Source: Dysgonomonas sp. 521 (GTDB lineage Bacteria; Bacteroidota; Bacteroidia; Bacteroidales; Dysgonomonadaceae). Taken from it: a stretch of 42,503 nucleotides of DNA. Below, piece by piece: positions 11,452-20,082 of the stretch. Each line of letters opens with the position of its first letter. Position 1 is the stretch's first letter. Where the stretch lies: contig NZ_QVMO01000032.1 in NCBI RefSeq assembly GCF_010501055.1, positions 1 to 42,503 of the forward strand, written 5' to 3'. The notes beneath the pieces are model-generated. The model worked only from the letters and a program-made list of their open reading frames with translations, ran no database searches and was not told the origin of the DNA. The translations under genes were made by a program, and so were the position numbers.

Positions 11452-12414
11452 ATGAAAAAAGCAAAACACTTATTTCCCGGCGCCTATATGGCAGACCCTT
11501 CGGCGCATGTTTTCGAAGGTAAGATATATATATACCCATCCCACGACTGGGAAAGCGGTATTCCTGAAAATGATAACGGCGATCACTTCAATATGAAGGA
11601 CTACCATGTCTTTTCGATGGAAGATATTGAAAGCGGAGAAATAACAGACCACGGTGAAGTACTTTCCGTGGAAACCATTCCGTGGTCGGGACGCCAATTA
11701 TGGGACAATGATGTAGCATTTAAAAATGGGAAATATTATCTTTACTTTTCATTAAAAGACCAGAACGACATCTTCCGGTTAGGTGTTGCCGTAAGTGATA
11801 AGCCGTACGGGCCTTTCGTTGCTCAGGAAAACCCGATAAAAGGCAGTTACAGTATCGATCCATGTGTCTTTGAGGAGAATGGAGAATATTACATCTATTT
11901 CGGGGGTATCTGGGGTGGCCAGTTGCAGCGCTACCGTAACAATAAGGCACTGGAGTGTGCTGCCATCCCTGCCGACAATGAACCTGCACTCTGTGCTAAG
12001 GTGGCAAAGCTGAGGGGCGATATGCTTGAGTTTGCCGAAGAGCCGCACGATGTGGTTATACTGGACGAAAACGGCAGCCCTCTGACACAGGGAGATACAT
12101 CCCGCCGTTTCTTCGAGGCTTCGTGGCTGCACAAGTACAACGGCAAGTATTATTTCTCTTATTCTACCGGAGATACGCATTTGCTATGCTATGCTATAGG
12201 GGACAATCCTTATGGCCCGTTCACATACAAGGGCGTGATACTGACCCCGGTTATAGGCTGGACAACGCATCACAGTATAGTTGAGTTTAAAGGCAGGTGG
12301 TATCTCTTCCATCACGACAGCGCCCCTTCGGGCGGCAAAACATGGTTGCGTAGTATGAAGGTTGTCGAACTGGAATATAATGAAGATGGAACGATAAAGA
12401 CAGTTAATAGTTAA
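11452..12414 (+). CDS. GH43 glycosidase (beta-xylosidase / alpha-L-arabinofuranosidase type)
   Basis: Five-bladed beta-propeller inverting glycosidase, 320 aa. The catalytic triad is visible: base D15 in AYMADPSAH, pKa modulator D136 in YSIDPCVF, and acid E222 in RFFEASWLHK. No signal peptide (the protein begins MKKAKHLFPGAYMADPS), so it should act in the cytoplasm on oligosaccharides brought in by the GPH transporter. The single-domain size fits subfamilies with xylosidase or arabinofuranosidase activity; the operon favours xylan side chains or xylo-oligosaccharides. The last codons (ending KTVNS) and the stop lie in a CAGTTAA heptad repeat, so the C-terminus may have been altered by that repeat. 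Confidence 0.9.
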   Translation: MKKAKHLFPGAYMADPSAHVFEGKIYIYPSHDWESGIPENDNGDHFNMKDYHVFSMEDIESGEITDHGEVLSVETIPWSGRQLWDNDVAFKNGKYYLYFSLKDQNDIFRLGVAVSDKPYGPFVAQENPIKGSYSIDPCVFEENGEYYIYFGGIWGGQLQRYRNNKALECAAIPADNEPALCAKVAKLRGDMLEFAEEPHDVVILDENGSPLTQGDTSRRFFEASWLHKYNGKYYFSYSTGDTHLLCYAIGDNPYGPFTYKGVILTPVIGWTTHHSIVEFKGRWYLFHHDSAPSGGKTWLRSMKVVELEYNEDGTIKTVNS

Positions 12415-12420
12415 CACACC

Positions 12421-12453
12421 CCACCCCGTCCCTCCCCAAAAGGGAGGGGGTGG
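12421..12453. repeat. GC-rich intergenic hairpin
   Basis: CCCTCCCC-AAAA-GGGAGGGG is the core of a larger imperfect palindrome (CCACCCC...GGGGTGG). It fills the gap between the GH43 stop and the next gene and stands out against the AT-rich background. A GTG at 12450 lies inside it and opens the downstream frame, but is not a credible start. Confidence 0.75.
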
Positions 12454-12470
12454 CTCTAAAATATTATCGT

Positions 12471-13442
12471 ATGAAAATAGGAATTATCGGAACAGGCTGG
12501 ATTGCCGGAATGCTGGCTAAAACCATCAAAGGCATGGAGAATGTAGAAGCCTATGCAGTTGCTTCACGCAGGCAGGATACAGCCGACGCTTTTGCCCGGG
12601 AATGGGGAATTACACGGGCTTACGGTTCGTATGAGGCTATGCTCGATGACGAACAGGTAGAGCTGGTTTATATAGCAACACCCCACTCCCTTCATTACGA
12701 GAATGCCATACAATGTATACTGAAAGGAAAACCGGTATTGTGTGAAAAAGCCTTTACCGTAAACGCCTGGCAGGCAGAAGAGGTATTAAATCTGGCTAAA
12801 GAGAAAAATGTATTTATCACAGAAGCGATATGGACACGGTATATGCCGCTGTCGCAAAAGATAAATGAAATTTTAGCCAGCGGCGTTATCGGTTATCCGA
12901 TGATGCTTTCTGCAAACCTAGGCTACCCTATTGCCGACAAAGAGCGCTCAAAAGAACCGTCTTTAGCAGGTGGCACTTTACTCGATCTGGGAGTATACCC
13001 CGTCAATTTTGCATCTATGGTATTCGGAACAGAAGTTGAAAATATCGTTTCTTCCTGTACAAAAATGCTTACAGGGGTTGATGCACAGAATAGCATAACC
13101 ATTACATTCAAAAGTGGGCAGATGGCTGTATTACATAGCAGTATGTACGTTAAAACAGACCGTCAGGGAGTTATTTCAGGCAGAGAAGGACATCTGATAG
13201 TGGAAAATATAAATAACCCGCAGAGCATAACCGTGGTAAATAATAATTATGAAACCGTAGCACGGTACGATTGCCCGCCACAGATCACAGGATACGAATA
13301 TCAGGTATATGCCTGCATGGAAGCCCTGCGGAACGGCTGGCTGGAATCTCCGTATATGCCTCATGCCGAGACGGTGCGCATAATGCGTATGATGGACGAT
13401 CTGCGGAAGGAGTGGGGAGTCCGTTATCCTTTTGACAGATAA
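12471..13442 (+). CDS. Gfo/Idh/MocA-family NAD(P)-dependent oxidoreductase
   Basis: Cytoplasmic oxidoreductase, 323 aa from ATG 12471. The Rossmann nucleotide-binding site is GIIGTGWIAGMLAK at the N-terminus; the family signature CEKAF (Lys of the EKP motif) lies near residue 95, and GGTLLDLGVYPVNF near 170. The DLGVYPVNF block resembles the dihydrodiol dehydrogenase / D-xylose 1-dehydrogenase branch. Between GH43 and GH67 it probably oxidises or reduces a sugar freed from xylan: D-xylose, or a (4-O-methyl)glucuronic acid product. That role is inference. The frame is open back to a GTG at 12450, but that codon lies inside a repeat hairpin, so the ATG is chosen. It is followed by a 350-bp gap holding a MITE-like element. 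Confidence 0.88.
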   Translation: MKIGIIGTGWIAGMLAKTIKGMENVEAYAVASRRQDTADAFAREWGITRAYGSYEAMLDDEQVELVYIATPHSLHYENAIQCILKGKPVLCEKAFTVNAWQAEEVLNLAKEKNVFITEAIWTRYMPLSQKINEILASGVIGYPMMLSANLGYPIADKERSKEPSLAGGTLLDLGVYPVNFASMVFGTEVENIVSSCTKMLTGVDAQNSITITFKSGQMAVLHSSMYVKTDRQGVISGREGHLIVENINNPQSITVVNNNYETVARYDCPPQITGYEYQVYACMEALRNGWLESPYMPHAETVRIMRMMDDLRKEWGVRYPFDR

Positions 13443-13525
13443 TTGATTTATGTAGGGGTGTATTGCATTAATTATGAATTAATTTATCTATATAATATGA
13501 TATAGGCTTCAATTGTAACAACTAA

Positions 13526-13719
13526 GAGCCTGTTTAAATTTTAGCGAAAATTTTTATTACAGGTTCAGGTCAATAGTTCTTAGCAATTTTTTTATGCTCT
13601 TTTTAGCGTCTTTTACCCTTTTTACTCTTGGTTTAGCCCGCTAAACCGGCTAGCAAAAATGATAAAATCCATCTAAAAATAGCTATAAAAAAGACTTGCT
13701 ATAAAATTTAAACAGACTC
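13526..13719. mobile_element. MITE-like element, family 1, copy 2 (194 bp)
   Basis: The ends GAGCCTGTTTAAATTTTAGC and (reverse) GAGTCTGTTTAAATTTTA match copy 1 at 6780-6974, and the interior is nearly the same. TAA flanks both sides (13523-13525 and 13720-13722). It splits the xylan operon between the oxidoreductase and GH67 genes. The rest of the gap (13443-13525 and 13720-13794) shows no gene and no perfect TAnnTTTG box. Confidence 0.85.
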
Positions 13720-13794
13720 TAAAAAGTAACATTGAAAAATGATGAAATATGTGTCACCTTTGTCACTTTTTAACAATTCGTATTTTATAAACAC

Positions 13795-15819
13795 ATGAAA
13801 CACATATATTTAATTGTTTTTACTCTTGTGTTACCTCTGTCACTTTTTGCGGAGGACGGCAGCCGTCTGTGGCTTCGTTTCTCTCAATCGGGACAAGAGA
13901 AGGCGCAGGTTATTTCTAAATACAAAAGTCCGTCAATTGATATTGCCCGTCAGGAATTGGCCGCGCATTGGCAGGGCCAGCCTGTCGAATTCCAACTGGA
14001 TAAAAAGTTAAGCTATTTGAAAGACGGTTATCGGATAAAAAGTGACAAAAATAAAATAATCCTATCAGCGTCACAGGATGCAGGCTTATTGTACGGAGCA
14101 TATCATTTGTTGCGCTTGCAGCAAACAGGGGCGGATTGTTTCAACCTTGATATGGAAGAAAGCCCTAAATATGATATACGGATACTCAATCATTGGGACA
14201 ATCTGGACAGGACGGTAGAACGTGGCTATGCAGGCTATTCGCTGTGGAAGTGGGACGAACTGCCCAACACATTATCTCCCCGATACGAAGCATATGCGAG
14301 GGCGAATGCTTCGGTAGGGATAAACGCAACTGTTTTGAACAATGTGAACGCCTCCCCGCAAATACTTACTGACGAGCATCTTACAAAAGTGAAAGCGCTG
14401 GCAGATATATTCCGCCCTTACGGGATAAAGGTGTACCTATCTGTCAATTTTTCGTCACCTAAAGTCATAGGAGGAGTAAAGGACTCTGACCCGCTGAATC
14501 CGGATGTACGGAAATGGTGGCAGGATAAAGTAAAGGAAGTTTATACACTCATTCCCGATTTTGGAGGATTTCTGGTCAAAGCCAATTCGGAAGGCCAGCC
14601 CGGGCCTCAGGATTACGGGCGTACCCATGCCGACGGCGCAAATATGCTTGCCGATGTGTTGAAGCCTTATAACGGAATAGTGATGTGGCGCGCGTTTGTA
14701 TATAATCCAACAGAAGAAGACAGGGCTAAGCAAGCTTATACAGAATTTGTTCCGCTTGACGGACAATTCAGGGATAATGTAATTATCCAGATAAAGAACG
14801 GGCCTGTCGATTTTCAGCCGCGCGAACCGTTCAATCCTCTATTTGGCGCATTAAAACATACAGCCGAAATGGTGGAATTCCAGATTACACAGGAATACCT
14901 GGGTTTCTCAAACCATCTTGTCTATCTGGCGTCTCTCTTCAAAGAGACGTTGGATAGTGATACATATTCCGACGGGAAAGGCTCTACTATAGCAAGACTA
15001 ACAGACGGCACATTACGTCCGGCCAAGTTGACGGCAATCTCAGCCGTAGCCAATATAGGAGAGGATACCAACTGGTGCGGGCATCATTTTGCGCAAGCCA
15101 ACTGGTATGCATTCGGGCGTCTGGCGTGGAATCATGAGCTGCCGTCTGAAACGATTGCCGATGAGTGGATAAAGATGACATTTTCAAATAATGACGGATT
15201 TGTAAAACCGGTTAAAGAAATTATGCTCTCATCACGCGAGGCCACTGTAGATTATATGATGCCGCTGGGTCTTCATCATATATTTGCGGAAAACCATCAT
15301 TACGGGCCTGAACCCTGGCTGTCGGAAGCGGGGCGGCCTGACTGGACTGCTGTGTATTACCATAAAGCGGATAGTGCCGGATTGGGATTTGACCGTACTG
15401 CGGCAGGTAGCAATGCTGTGTCTCAGTATTTTCCGCCACTGGATAAAGTGTATGGCACTATAGAATCTTGCCCGGAAAACCTGTTGCTCTGGTTTCATCA
15501 TATACCGTGGGATTATAAGATGAAGGATAGTAAAACGTTGTGGGATGCCCTTTGTTATAAATACGATTCGGGTGTGCAGCAAGTGAGGGAATATCAGAAA
15601 GTATGGGACAGGATGGAGCAATATACAGATGAACAGCGCTTTAGGGAAGTGCAGTCGAAACTGAAAATACAGGCGCGTGACGCCATATGGTGGAAAGACG
15701 CATGCCTGTTATACTTTCAGACATTTTCGAACCGCCCGGTACCATACGATATAGAACGCCCTGTACACGAACTGGAAGACCTGAAAAAGATAAAGTTGGA
15801 TATGAAGCATCATAATTGA
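13795..15819 (+). CDS. GH67 xylan alpha-1,2-glucuronidase
   Basis: Removes (4-O-methyl-)D-glucuronic acid from the non-reducing-end xylose of aldouronic acids, using inversion. Length 674 aa with a signal peptide (about 1-20, ending LFA), so probably periplasmic. The GH67 signature HWDNLDRTVERGYAG is present. Catalytic residues can be placed by spacing against Cellvibrio GlcA67A (E292, D365, E393): here E266 in KANSEGQPGP, D339 in NGPVDFQPREPF, and E367 in FQITQEYLG, with the same 73- and 28-residue gaps. Domains: N-terminal alpha/beta (about 22-130), barrel (about 130-450), helical C-terminus. It is separated from upstream genes by a MITE-like element, so it may use its own promoter. A heptad array begins two bases after its stop codon. 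Its product feeds the UxuA/UxuB pair that follows. Confidence 0.95.
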   Translation: MKHIYLIVFTLVLPLSLFAEDGSRLWLRFSQSGQEKAQVISKYKSPSIDIARQELAAHWQGQPVEFQLDKKLSYLKDGYRIKSDKNKIILSASQDAGLLYGAYHLLRLQQTGADCFNLDMEESPKYDIRILNHWDNLDRTVERGYAGYSLWKWDELPNTLSPRYEAYARANASVGINATVLNNVNASPQILTDEHLTKVKALADIFRPYGIKVYLSVNFSSPKVIGGVKDSDPLNPDVRKWWQDKVKEVYTLIPDFGGFLVKANSEGQPGPQDYGRTHADGANMLADVLKPYNGIVMWRAFVYNPTEEDRAKQAYTEFVPLDGQFRDNVIIQIKNGPVDFQPREPFNPLFGALKHTAEMVEFQITQEYLGFSNHLVYLASLFKETLDSDTYSDGKGSTIARLTDGTLRPAKLTAISAVANIGEDTNWCGHHFAQANWYAFGRLAWNHELPSETIADEWIKMTFSNNDGFVKPVKEIMLSSREATVDYMMPLGLHHIFAENHHYGPEPWLSEAGRPDWTAVYYHKADSAGLGFDRTAAGSNAVSQYFPPLDKVYGTIESCPENLLLWFHHIPWDYKMKDSKTLWDALCYKYDSGVQQVREYQKVWDRMEQYTDEQRFREVQSKLKIQARDAIWWKDACLLYFQTFSNRPVPYDIERPVHELEDLKKIKLDMKHHN

Positions 15820-15821
15820 TT

Positions 15822-15870
15822 CAGTTAACAGTTAACAGTTAACAGTCAACAGTCAACAGTCAACAGTAGT
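15822..15870. repeat. Heptad tandem repeat (CAGTTAA x3, CAGTCAA x3, partial)
   Basis: Six exact 7-bp units starting two bases after the GH67 stop, plus a partial seventh. The units change from CAGTTAA to CAGTCAA midway, which suggests two expansion steps. Related units lie at 268-297, about 11373, 12400 and 17283. Confidence 0.9.
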
Positions 15871-15937
15871 AAACTAAAAAATATGAAATAGAGTTTATAT
15901 TCAATAAAAGAGTAAGATGCATATTTTTAGGAGTTTT

Positions 15938-16060
15938 AGTTGCCACGACTTTCAAGTCGTGGATAATAATACAGATAGAAAACGACTTTAGTCAAAACAT
16001 TTTGGCTAAAGCCATTATCTGATTAGACTATTATCCTCCAGCTAAAGCAGCAGGCAATTA
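15938..16060. repeat. Palindromic intergenic element with TAGTTGCC/GGCAATTA ends
   Basis: It starts TAGTTGCC and ends GGCAATTA (7 of 8 complementary). Inside are the hairpin CCACGACTT-TC-AAGTCGTGG (15943-15962) and TGGCTAAAGCCA (about 16003-16014). Together with the heptads it fills the 307-bp gap between GH67 and uxuA; there is no gene in the gap. Confidence 0.7.
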
Positions 16061-16126
16061 AATCACAGAGAATAAACCATATATAATCTTATTGAATATA
16101 AACTCTAATCTTGAAATTCTAATTAT

Positions 16127-17302
16127 ATGGAAAAGACATGGAGATGGTTCGGCAAAAAAGATAAGATAACCCTTCCTATGCTCCGGCAAATAGGGGTGGA
16201 GGGCATTGTCACGGCATTGCATGATATTCCCAATGGAGAGGTCTGGGCACCTGAAGCGATAAACGACCTGAAACAATATATCGTGGGACACGGTCTGCAC
16301 TGGTCTGTAGTGGAAAGCCTTCCTGTCAGTGAAGCTATAAAATACGGAGGCGAAGATACGGACAGGCTGATTGCGAATTATATCCAAAGCCTTGTCAATC
16401 TGGGCGAAGCAGGAATAAAAACGGTCTGCTACAACTTTATGCCTGTGATAGACTGGATAAGGACAGATCTTGAGCATCCGTGGCCGGACGGTACGTCTTC
16501 ACTATTCTTTGATAAGATACGCTTTGCTTACTTCGACTGCTTTATCCTCGGACGTGAAGGTGCTGAGAAAGACTACACCGCCGAAGAAATGGCTAAGGTG
16601 CATGAGCTGAGTAAGACGATTACTGAAAAAGAGAAGGATGCCTTAATAGATACGATTATAGTCAAAACTCAGGGCTTTGTCAACGGCAATATAAAAGAAG
16701 GAGACAAGAATCCGGTTGCCATATTCAAAAACCTGCTGTCTCTTTATAAAGGAATAGACAGGAACACGTTACGTGAAAACATGAAGTACTTCCTTTCGCA
16801 GCTGATGCCTGTATGCGAGGAATATGGGATCAATATGTGCGTTCATCCGGATGACCCTCCCTATCAGATGCTGGGGCTTCCGCGTATCGTAACATCCGCC
16901 GAGGATATAGACTGGATACTGAACGCGGTGAATAATCCGTACAACGGGCTGACATTTTGCGCAGGCTCGCTCAGTGCGGGACTGCATAACGATGTGCCCG
17001 AAATGGCGAGAAGATTTGCTTCACGCACACGCTTTATTCACCTGCGGAGTACGGATGTGATGGCGGATGGTAATTTTATAGAAGCACCACACCTCGAAGG
17101 CAGGGGGCACCTGATAGAGTTGGTACGCATATTTGAACGTGAAAATCCGTTATTACCAATGCGTGTTGACCACGGGCGGCTGATGCTCGGCGATGGGGAT
17201 AAGGGGTATAATCCCGGCTATTCATTTTACGGGCGTATGTATGCTCTGGCTCAGATAGATGGCGTTATAGCTACGGTGAAAACAGTAAACAGTCAACAGT
17301 AA
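16127..17302 (+). CDS. uxuA: D-mannonate dehydratase
   Basis: Cytoplasmic metal-dependent dehydratase (EC 4.2.1.8) that turns D-mannonate into 2-keto-3-deoxy-D-gluconate in glucuronate breakdown. The 391 aa match the usual length of about 390-400. The N-terminus MEKTWRWFGKKDKITLPMLR, the block VCYNFMPVIDWIRT, MCVHPDDPP and the C-terminal MRVDHGRLMLGD are typical of UxuA; the His and Cys/Asp ligands of the barrel metal site appear to be kept. It follows the alpha-glucuronidase and precedes an SDR mannonate oxidoreductase by 36 bp, so glucuronate from xylan is the likely source. The last six codons (TVNSQQ) and the stop are read from a CAGTCAA heptad repeat, so the tail appears repeat-derived. 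Confidence 0.95.
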   Translation: MEKTWRWFGKKDKITLPMLRQIGVEGIVTALHDIPNGEVWAPEAINDLKQYIVGHGLHWSVVESLPVSEAIKYGGEDTDRLIANYIQSLVNLGEAGIKTVCYNFMPVIDWIRTDLEHPWPDGTSSLFFDKIRFAYFDCFILGREGAEKDYTAEEMAKVHELSKTITEKEKDALIDTIIVKTQGFVNGNIKEGDKNPVAIFKNLLSLYKGIDRNTLRENMKYFLSQLMPVCEEYGINMCVHPDDPPYQMLGLPRIVTSAEDIDWILNAVNNPYNGLTFCAGSLSAGLHNDVPEMARRFASRTRFIHLRSTDVMADGNFIEAPHLEGRGHLIELVRIFERENPLLPMRVDHGRLMLGDGDKGYNPGYSFYGRMYALAQIDGVIATVKTVNSQQ

Positions 17303-17327
17303 GGAGTAAGCAGTGAACAGTAAGTAG
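17283..17327. repeat. Heptad repeat overlapping the uxuA 3' end
   Basis: Degenerate CAGTAAA/CAGTCAA/CAGTAAG units run through the last six codons and stop of uxuA and fill most of the 36-bp gap to the next gene. Confidence 0.75.
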
Positions 17328-17338
17328 ACTAGAATATT

Positions 17339-18154
17339 ATGAATGAACTATTTAGTATAAAAGATCGTGTGACGATCATTACCGGAGGCTATGGTGTGTT
17401 AGGTTCCAGCATTGCCCGGTATATGGCTACACAAGGGGCAATCGTTATCATCCTGGGACGCTCGGAAGAGAGCGGGAGGGCATTGGCAGAAGAGATAAAA
17501 GCGGGTGGCGGCGAAGCTACATTCTTCAAATCCGATGTTCTCGACCTAAACACATTGGAACGGAACAAAAAAGATATATTGGCTGAATATGGAAGGATAG
17601 AGATCCTTATAAATATAGCCGGGGGAAATGTGCCTGGAGCAACCTTAGCACCCGGCCAGCCGTTCTTTGACATGAAGATAGCCGACTGGGAAAAGGTTAC
17701 CAATCTGAACCTGAACGGAACGGTATATCCTTCGTATATATTCGGAGAGGCTATGGCGCAACAAGGATATGGTAATATTATCAATATAACGTCTATGGCT
17801 GCCTATTCGGCAATAACACGTGTGCCGGGTTACTCCGTGGCTAAGACGGGTATCAGCAATTTTACCCAGTGGCTGGCTACAGAAATGGCTCTGAAATACG
17901 GAGATAAAGTGCGTGTCAATGCCATTGCGCCGGGATTTTTCATCGGCAACCAGAACCGTGCCGTACTTATCAATCCAGACGGTTCATTAACGGAACGGAG
18001 CCGGAAAGTACTGGCTAAGACACCGATGAAACGTTTTGGGGACATAACAGAGTTGAACGGCGCTGTGCAGTTCCTTTGCAGTGACGCGGCCAGCTTTATC
18101 ACAGGGGCTATACTGCCTGTGGATGGAGGTTTTTCAGCATTCAGCGGAGTGTAG
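17339..18154 (+). CDS. uxuB: SDR-family D-mannonate oxidoreductase (UxuB role)
   Basis: NAD(H)-dependent short-chain dehydrogenase, 271 aa, predicted to interconvert D-fructuronate and D-mannonate (EC 1.1.1.57), the step before UxuA. Cofactor motif TGGYGVLG (about 16-23), NIAGG (about 92-96), and the catalytic Ser...Tyr-x3-Lys in ITSMAAYSAI...GYSVAKTG. The C-terminal SFITGAILPVDGGFSAFSGV is typical of SDRs. It differs in fold from E. coli UxuB (a long-chain polyol dehydrogenase type) and matches the SDR form found beside uxuA in Bacteroidetes and Firmicutes. It is the last gene of the + strand operon. Assignment rests on neighbour uxuA; a generic gluconate/keto-sugar SDR is the alternative. 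Confidence 0.88.
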   Translation: MNELFSIKDRVTIITGGYGVLGSSIARYMATQGAIVIILGRSEESGRALAEEIKAGGGEATFFKSDVLDLNTLERNKKDILAEYGRIEILINIAGGNVPGATLAPGQPFFDMKIADWEKVTNLNLNGTVYPSYIFGEAMAQQGYGNIINITSMAAYSAITRVPGYSVAKTGISNFTQWLATEMALKYGDKVRVNAIAPGFFIGNQNRAVLINPDGSLTERSRKVLAKTPMKRFGDITELNGAVQFLCSDAASFITGAILPVDGGFSAFSGV

Positions 18155-18172
18155 GAGTACTTATAAGCATAA

Positions 18173-18205
18173 AATCTGCCTCCGAACAACTGTCAGAGGC
18201 AGATT
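18173..18205. terminator. Bidirectional terminator between the xylan operon and the PUL
   Basis: AATCTGCCTC (18173-18182) pairs perfectly with GAGGCAGATT (18196-18205) across a 13-nt loop, between two convergent stop codons. T-rich sequence follows on the + side. Confidence 0.75.
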
Positions 18206-18223
18206 CATTTTGGGCTGTCCCGG

Positions 18224-19831
18224 TTAGATTGTTTGTTTTCCTTGCTGAATACTTACTTTCTTACTCTTATCTTTTCCCCAGTATATTGTCAGTTCAAATG
18301 CTACGTTTGATTCTACGGTTACGGATGGCGTTTCTTCGGGCGAATTACGCTTATTCACATTAAGGGAAACCAGTCCGTCAGGCCCATAGGGGTAACGCTC
18401 CATACCGTGTGCTTCCGTCTGGGTAATATCCCATACTACGGCATTATTGGCAAAGTCGGAACGGATACCCAGAATGTATTCGATAAATACGGCGATAGGC
18501 GGCAGCCCTGTCCAGCCTACAAAGTCCTTGCGTGCCATAAAGCCCGGTTCGGCTGCTTCGGGAGCATAATATTCCCAGAATGTACCTGTGTTTTTATATA
18601 CCTCGAATACATTGTTATAGTGATTCTTAGCTATCTCTTTAGCCAGTTTGGCATAACCTCTCTTATCCAACCCCGTGATAACCATATAGTTTGTACCCGG
18701 CCAGACACCTCCCTGCCAGTAGCGTCCTTTAGGGTTGTACTTCGGATTGTCGGCAGACAGTGATGGCACCCTGTGCGGACGGTTAAAGGTCTTCGGGTCT
18801 TCCAGATGCTTTATCATTCTATCCAGTTGCTTAGTATCCAGCACATCGGTGTGCAATGCCCAGAATGCAGGCATACCCATTGTAGTGCTCAGGCTTCCGT
18901 CAGCATATTGGTCGTAAAGGAATCCGGTCTTCTCGTCCCACAGATTATCATGCACATACTTGGTCAGCATCTTTATCTCATCTTCGAACTCTTCTATCTC
19001 CTGCCAGCGTTCCAGATAGAAGCCTATTTCGAGAAGTACATTAGCCATCAGTATTTGCTGTAGGCATGCATCCAGCCACACCATGTGTCCGTGGCTATAT
19101 ATCATATTATACTGAGGCTGTACACGGGGCATATTATCCATACCTGTGCCCCACCCGCTCGACCAGTAAGTGCCATTAGGCCATGTACGGTTCAGTTTCA
19201 GCCACTTATAGTAGGCACACAGTGCAGGGAATATCTTTTCGAGGCGTTCATTATCTCCATATTGCTTGTAATACAACATCTCGCTCCACGGCAACAGGTT
19301 AGGCCCTGTACTTGTAGGGTCGTAGCGCTCGAAGCAATCTGCTCCGTCAGCTTTGATTTCGCGACAGATAAAGCCATCGGGGTGCTGCTTGGCATAGAAG
19401 TTATCCAATGTATGCTGGAATGGGAAGAAGCGGTAACCATAGCGGGCGAACATCATCATAAACGAGGAGTCCCACATGAATATATTGCCATTGTAAGCCG
19501 TATCCAGATAACTGGAAACAAATCCCGAGCCTTTTTGTGGCTGGCGAATATTGCCGATAGCTATCTGCCAGGCTTTCCAGTACATTTCTATCTCTTTAGC
19601 ATGCCCTTCCCATATAGGGGCAGGTAGTATATCCTTAGCTTCTTCGAAACTTTTGGGCACAACCTCTTCCGGTTTAGCTATACGGAACTCATTCTCTGTC
19701 ACCAAAGCCTCTTTCACATAGGTATTTTTATACGGAAGGTTATATTTTGGCAGTGCTTCGCCATTCTCCTCTTGCGAGAACAAGTTAAATGAGACCAAGG
19801 TCAGAACAATGATACTTAAAATTCTTTTCAT
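18224..19831 (-). CDS. Clan GH-G glycoside hydrolase (GH63 / MGH1-like, trehalase-related)
   Basis: Exported (alpha/alpha)6-barrel glycosidase of 535 aa; signal peptide ends near residue 20 (LFSQ). Family marks: GNIFMWDSSFMMMFARYG near 115-132, SGWGTGMDNMPR near 230 holding the likely general-acid Asp, YWQGGVWPGTNYMVI, and FWEYYAPEA holding the likely base Glu. These blocks are shared by GH63 processing alpha-glucosidases, mannosylglycerate hydrolase (MGH1-like) and GH37 trehalases. Substrate cannot be fixed: a glucose-capped or glycerate-linked alpha-mannoside would suit the PUL. It is the last gene of the minus-strand locus, 251 bp after the phosphoesterase gene, a gap with a palindromic repeat, so it may be expressed at a different level. 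Confidence 0.82.
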   Translation of the reverse strand: MKRILSIIVLTLVSFNLFSQEENGEALPKYNLPYKNTYVKEALVTENEFRIAKPEEVVPKSFEEAKDILPAPIWEGHAKEIEMYWKAWQIAIGNIRQPQKGSGFVSSYLDTAYNGNIFMWDSSFMMMFARYGYRFFPFQHTLDNFYAKQHPDGFICREIKADGADCFERYDPTSTGPNLLPWSEMLYYKQYGDNERLEKIFPALCAYYKWLKLNRTWPNGTYWSSGWGTGMDNMPRVQPQYNMIYSHGHMVWLDACLQQILMANVLLEIGFYLERWQEIEEFEDEIKMLTKYVHDNLWDEKTGFLYDQYADGSLSTTMGMPAFWALHTDVLDTKQLDRMIKHLEDPKTFNRPHRVPSLSADNPKYNPKGRYWQGGVWPGTNYMVITGLDKRGYAKLAKEIAKNHYNNVFEVYKNTGTFWEYYAPEAAEPGFMARKDFVGWTGLPPIAVFIEYILGIRSDFANNAVVWDITQTEAHGMERYPYGPDGLVSLNVNKRNSPEETPSVTVESNVAFELTIYWGKDKSKKVSIQQGKQTI

Positions 19832-19973
19832 TTTATGGTATTTGTTACTTTTTGTAAACTATTTATTATCAGGTTTCTATTTGTAAAAAGTGACAATTGA
19901 AAATCGGCAGAGCGAAGCGGAGCCAAATGTGACAGGTTTTAATATGTTTTATCTGTTACCTTTTCTTTCTGCT

Positions 19974-20051
19974 GTCATCCTGAGGCACAAAGGATATCTT
20001 TTCATTTTTTTATGAATAAATGGGTCGGGATGCTTCCTTCGTCAGCATGAC
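19974..20051. repeat. GTCAT...ATGAC palindromic unit
   Basis: It begins GTCATCCTGAGG and ends GTCAGCATGAC, with GGGATGCTTCCTTCG on the right arm. It lies between the last two genes of the PUL. Same family as 86-153, 7173-7248, 21558-21635, 27532-27599 and 41647-41725. Confidence 0.75.
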
Positions 20052-20082
20052 AAAAGTCATCTTAGTACTATATATAAGATAA

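Noticed and set aside
12450..12470. GTG start for the oxidoreductase at 12450
   Set aside because: It is inside the GC-rich hairpin; ATG 12471 begins the Rossmann strand MKIGIIGTG directly.
15822..15870. Tandem repeat considered as CRISPR
   Set aside because: Unit is only 7 bp, no spacers and no cas genes.
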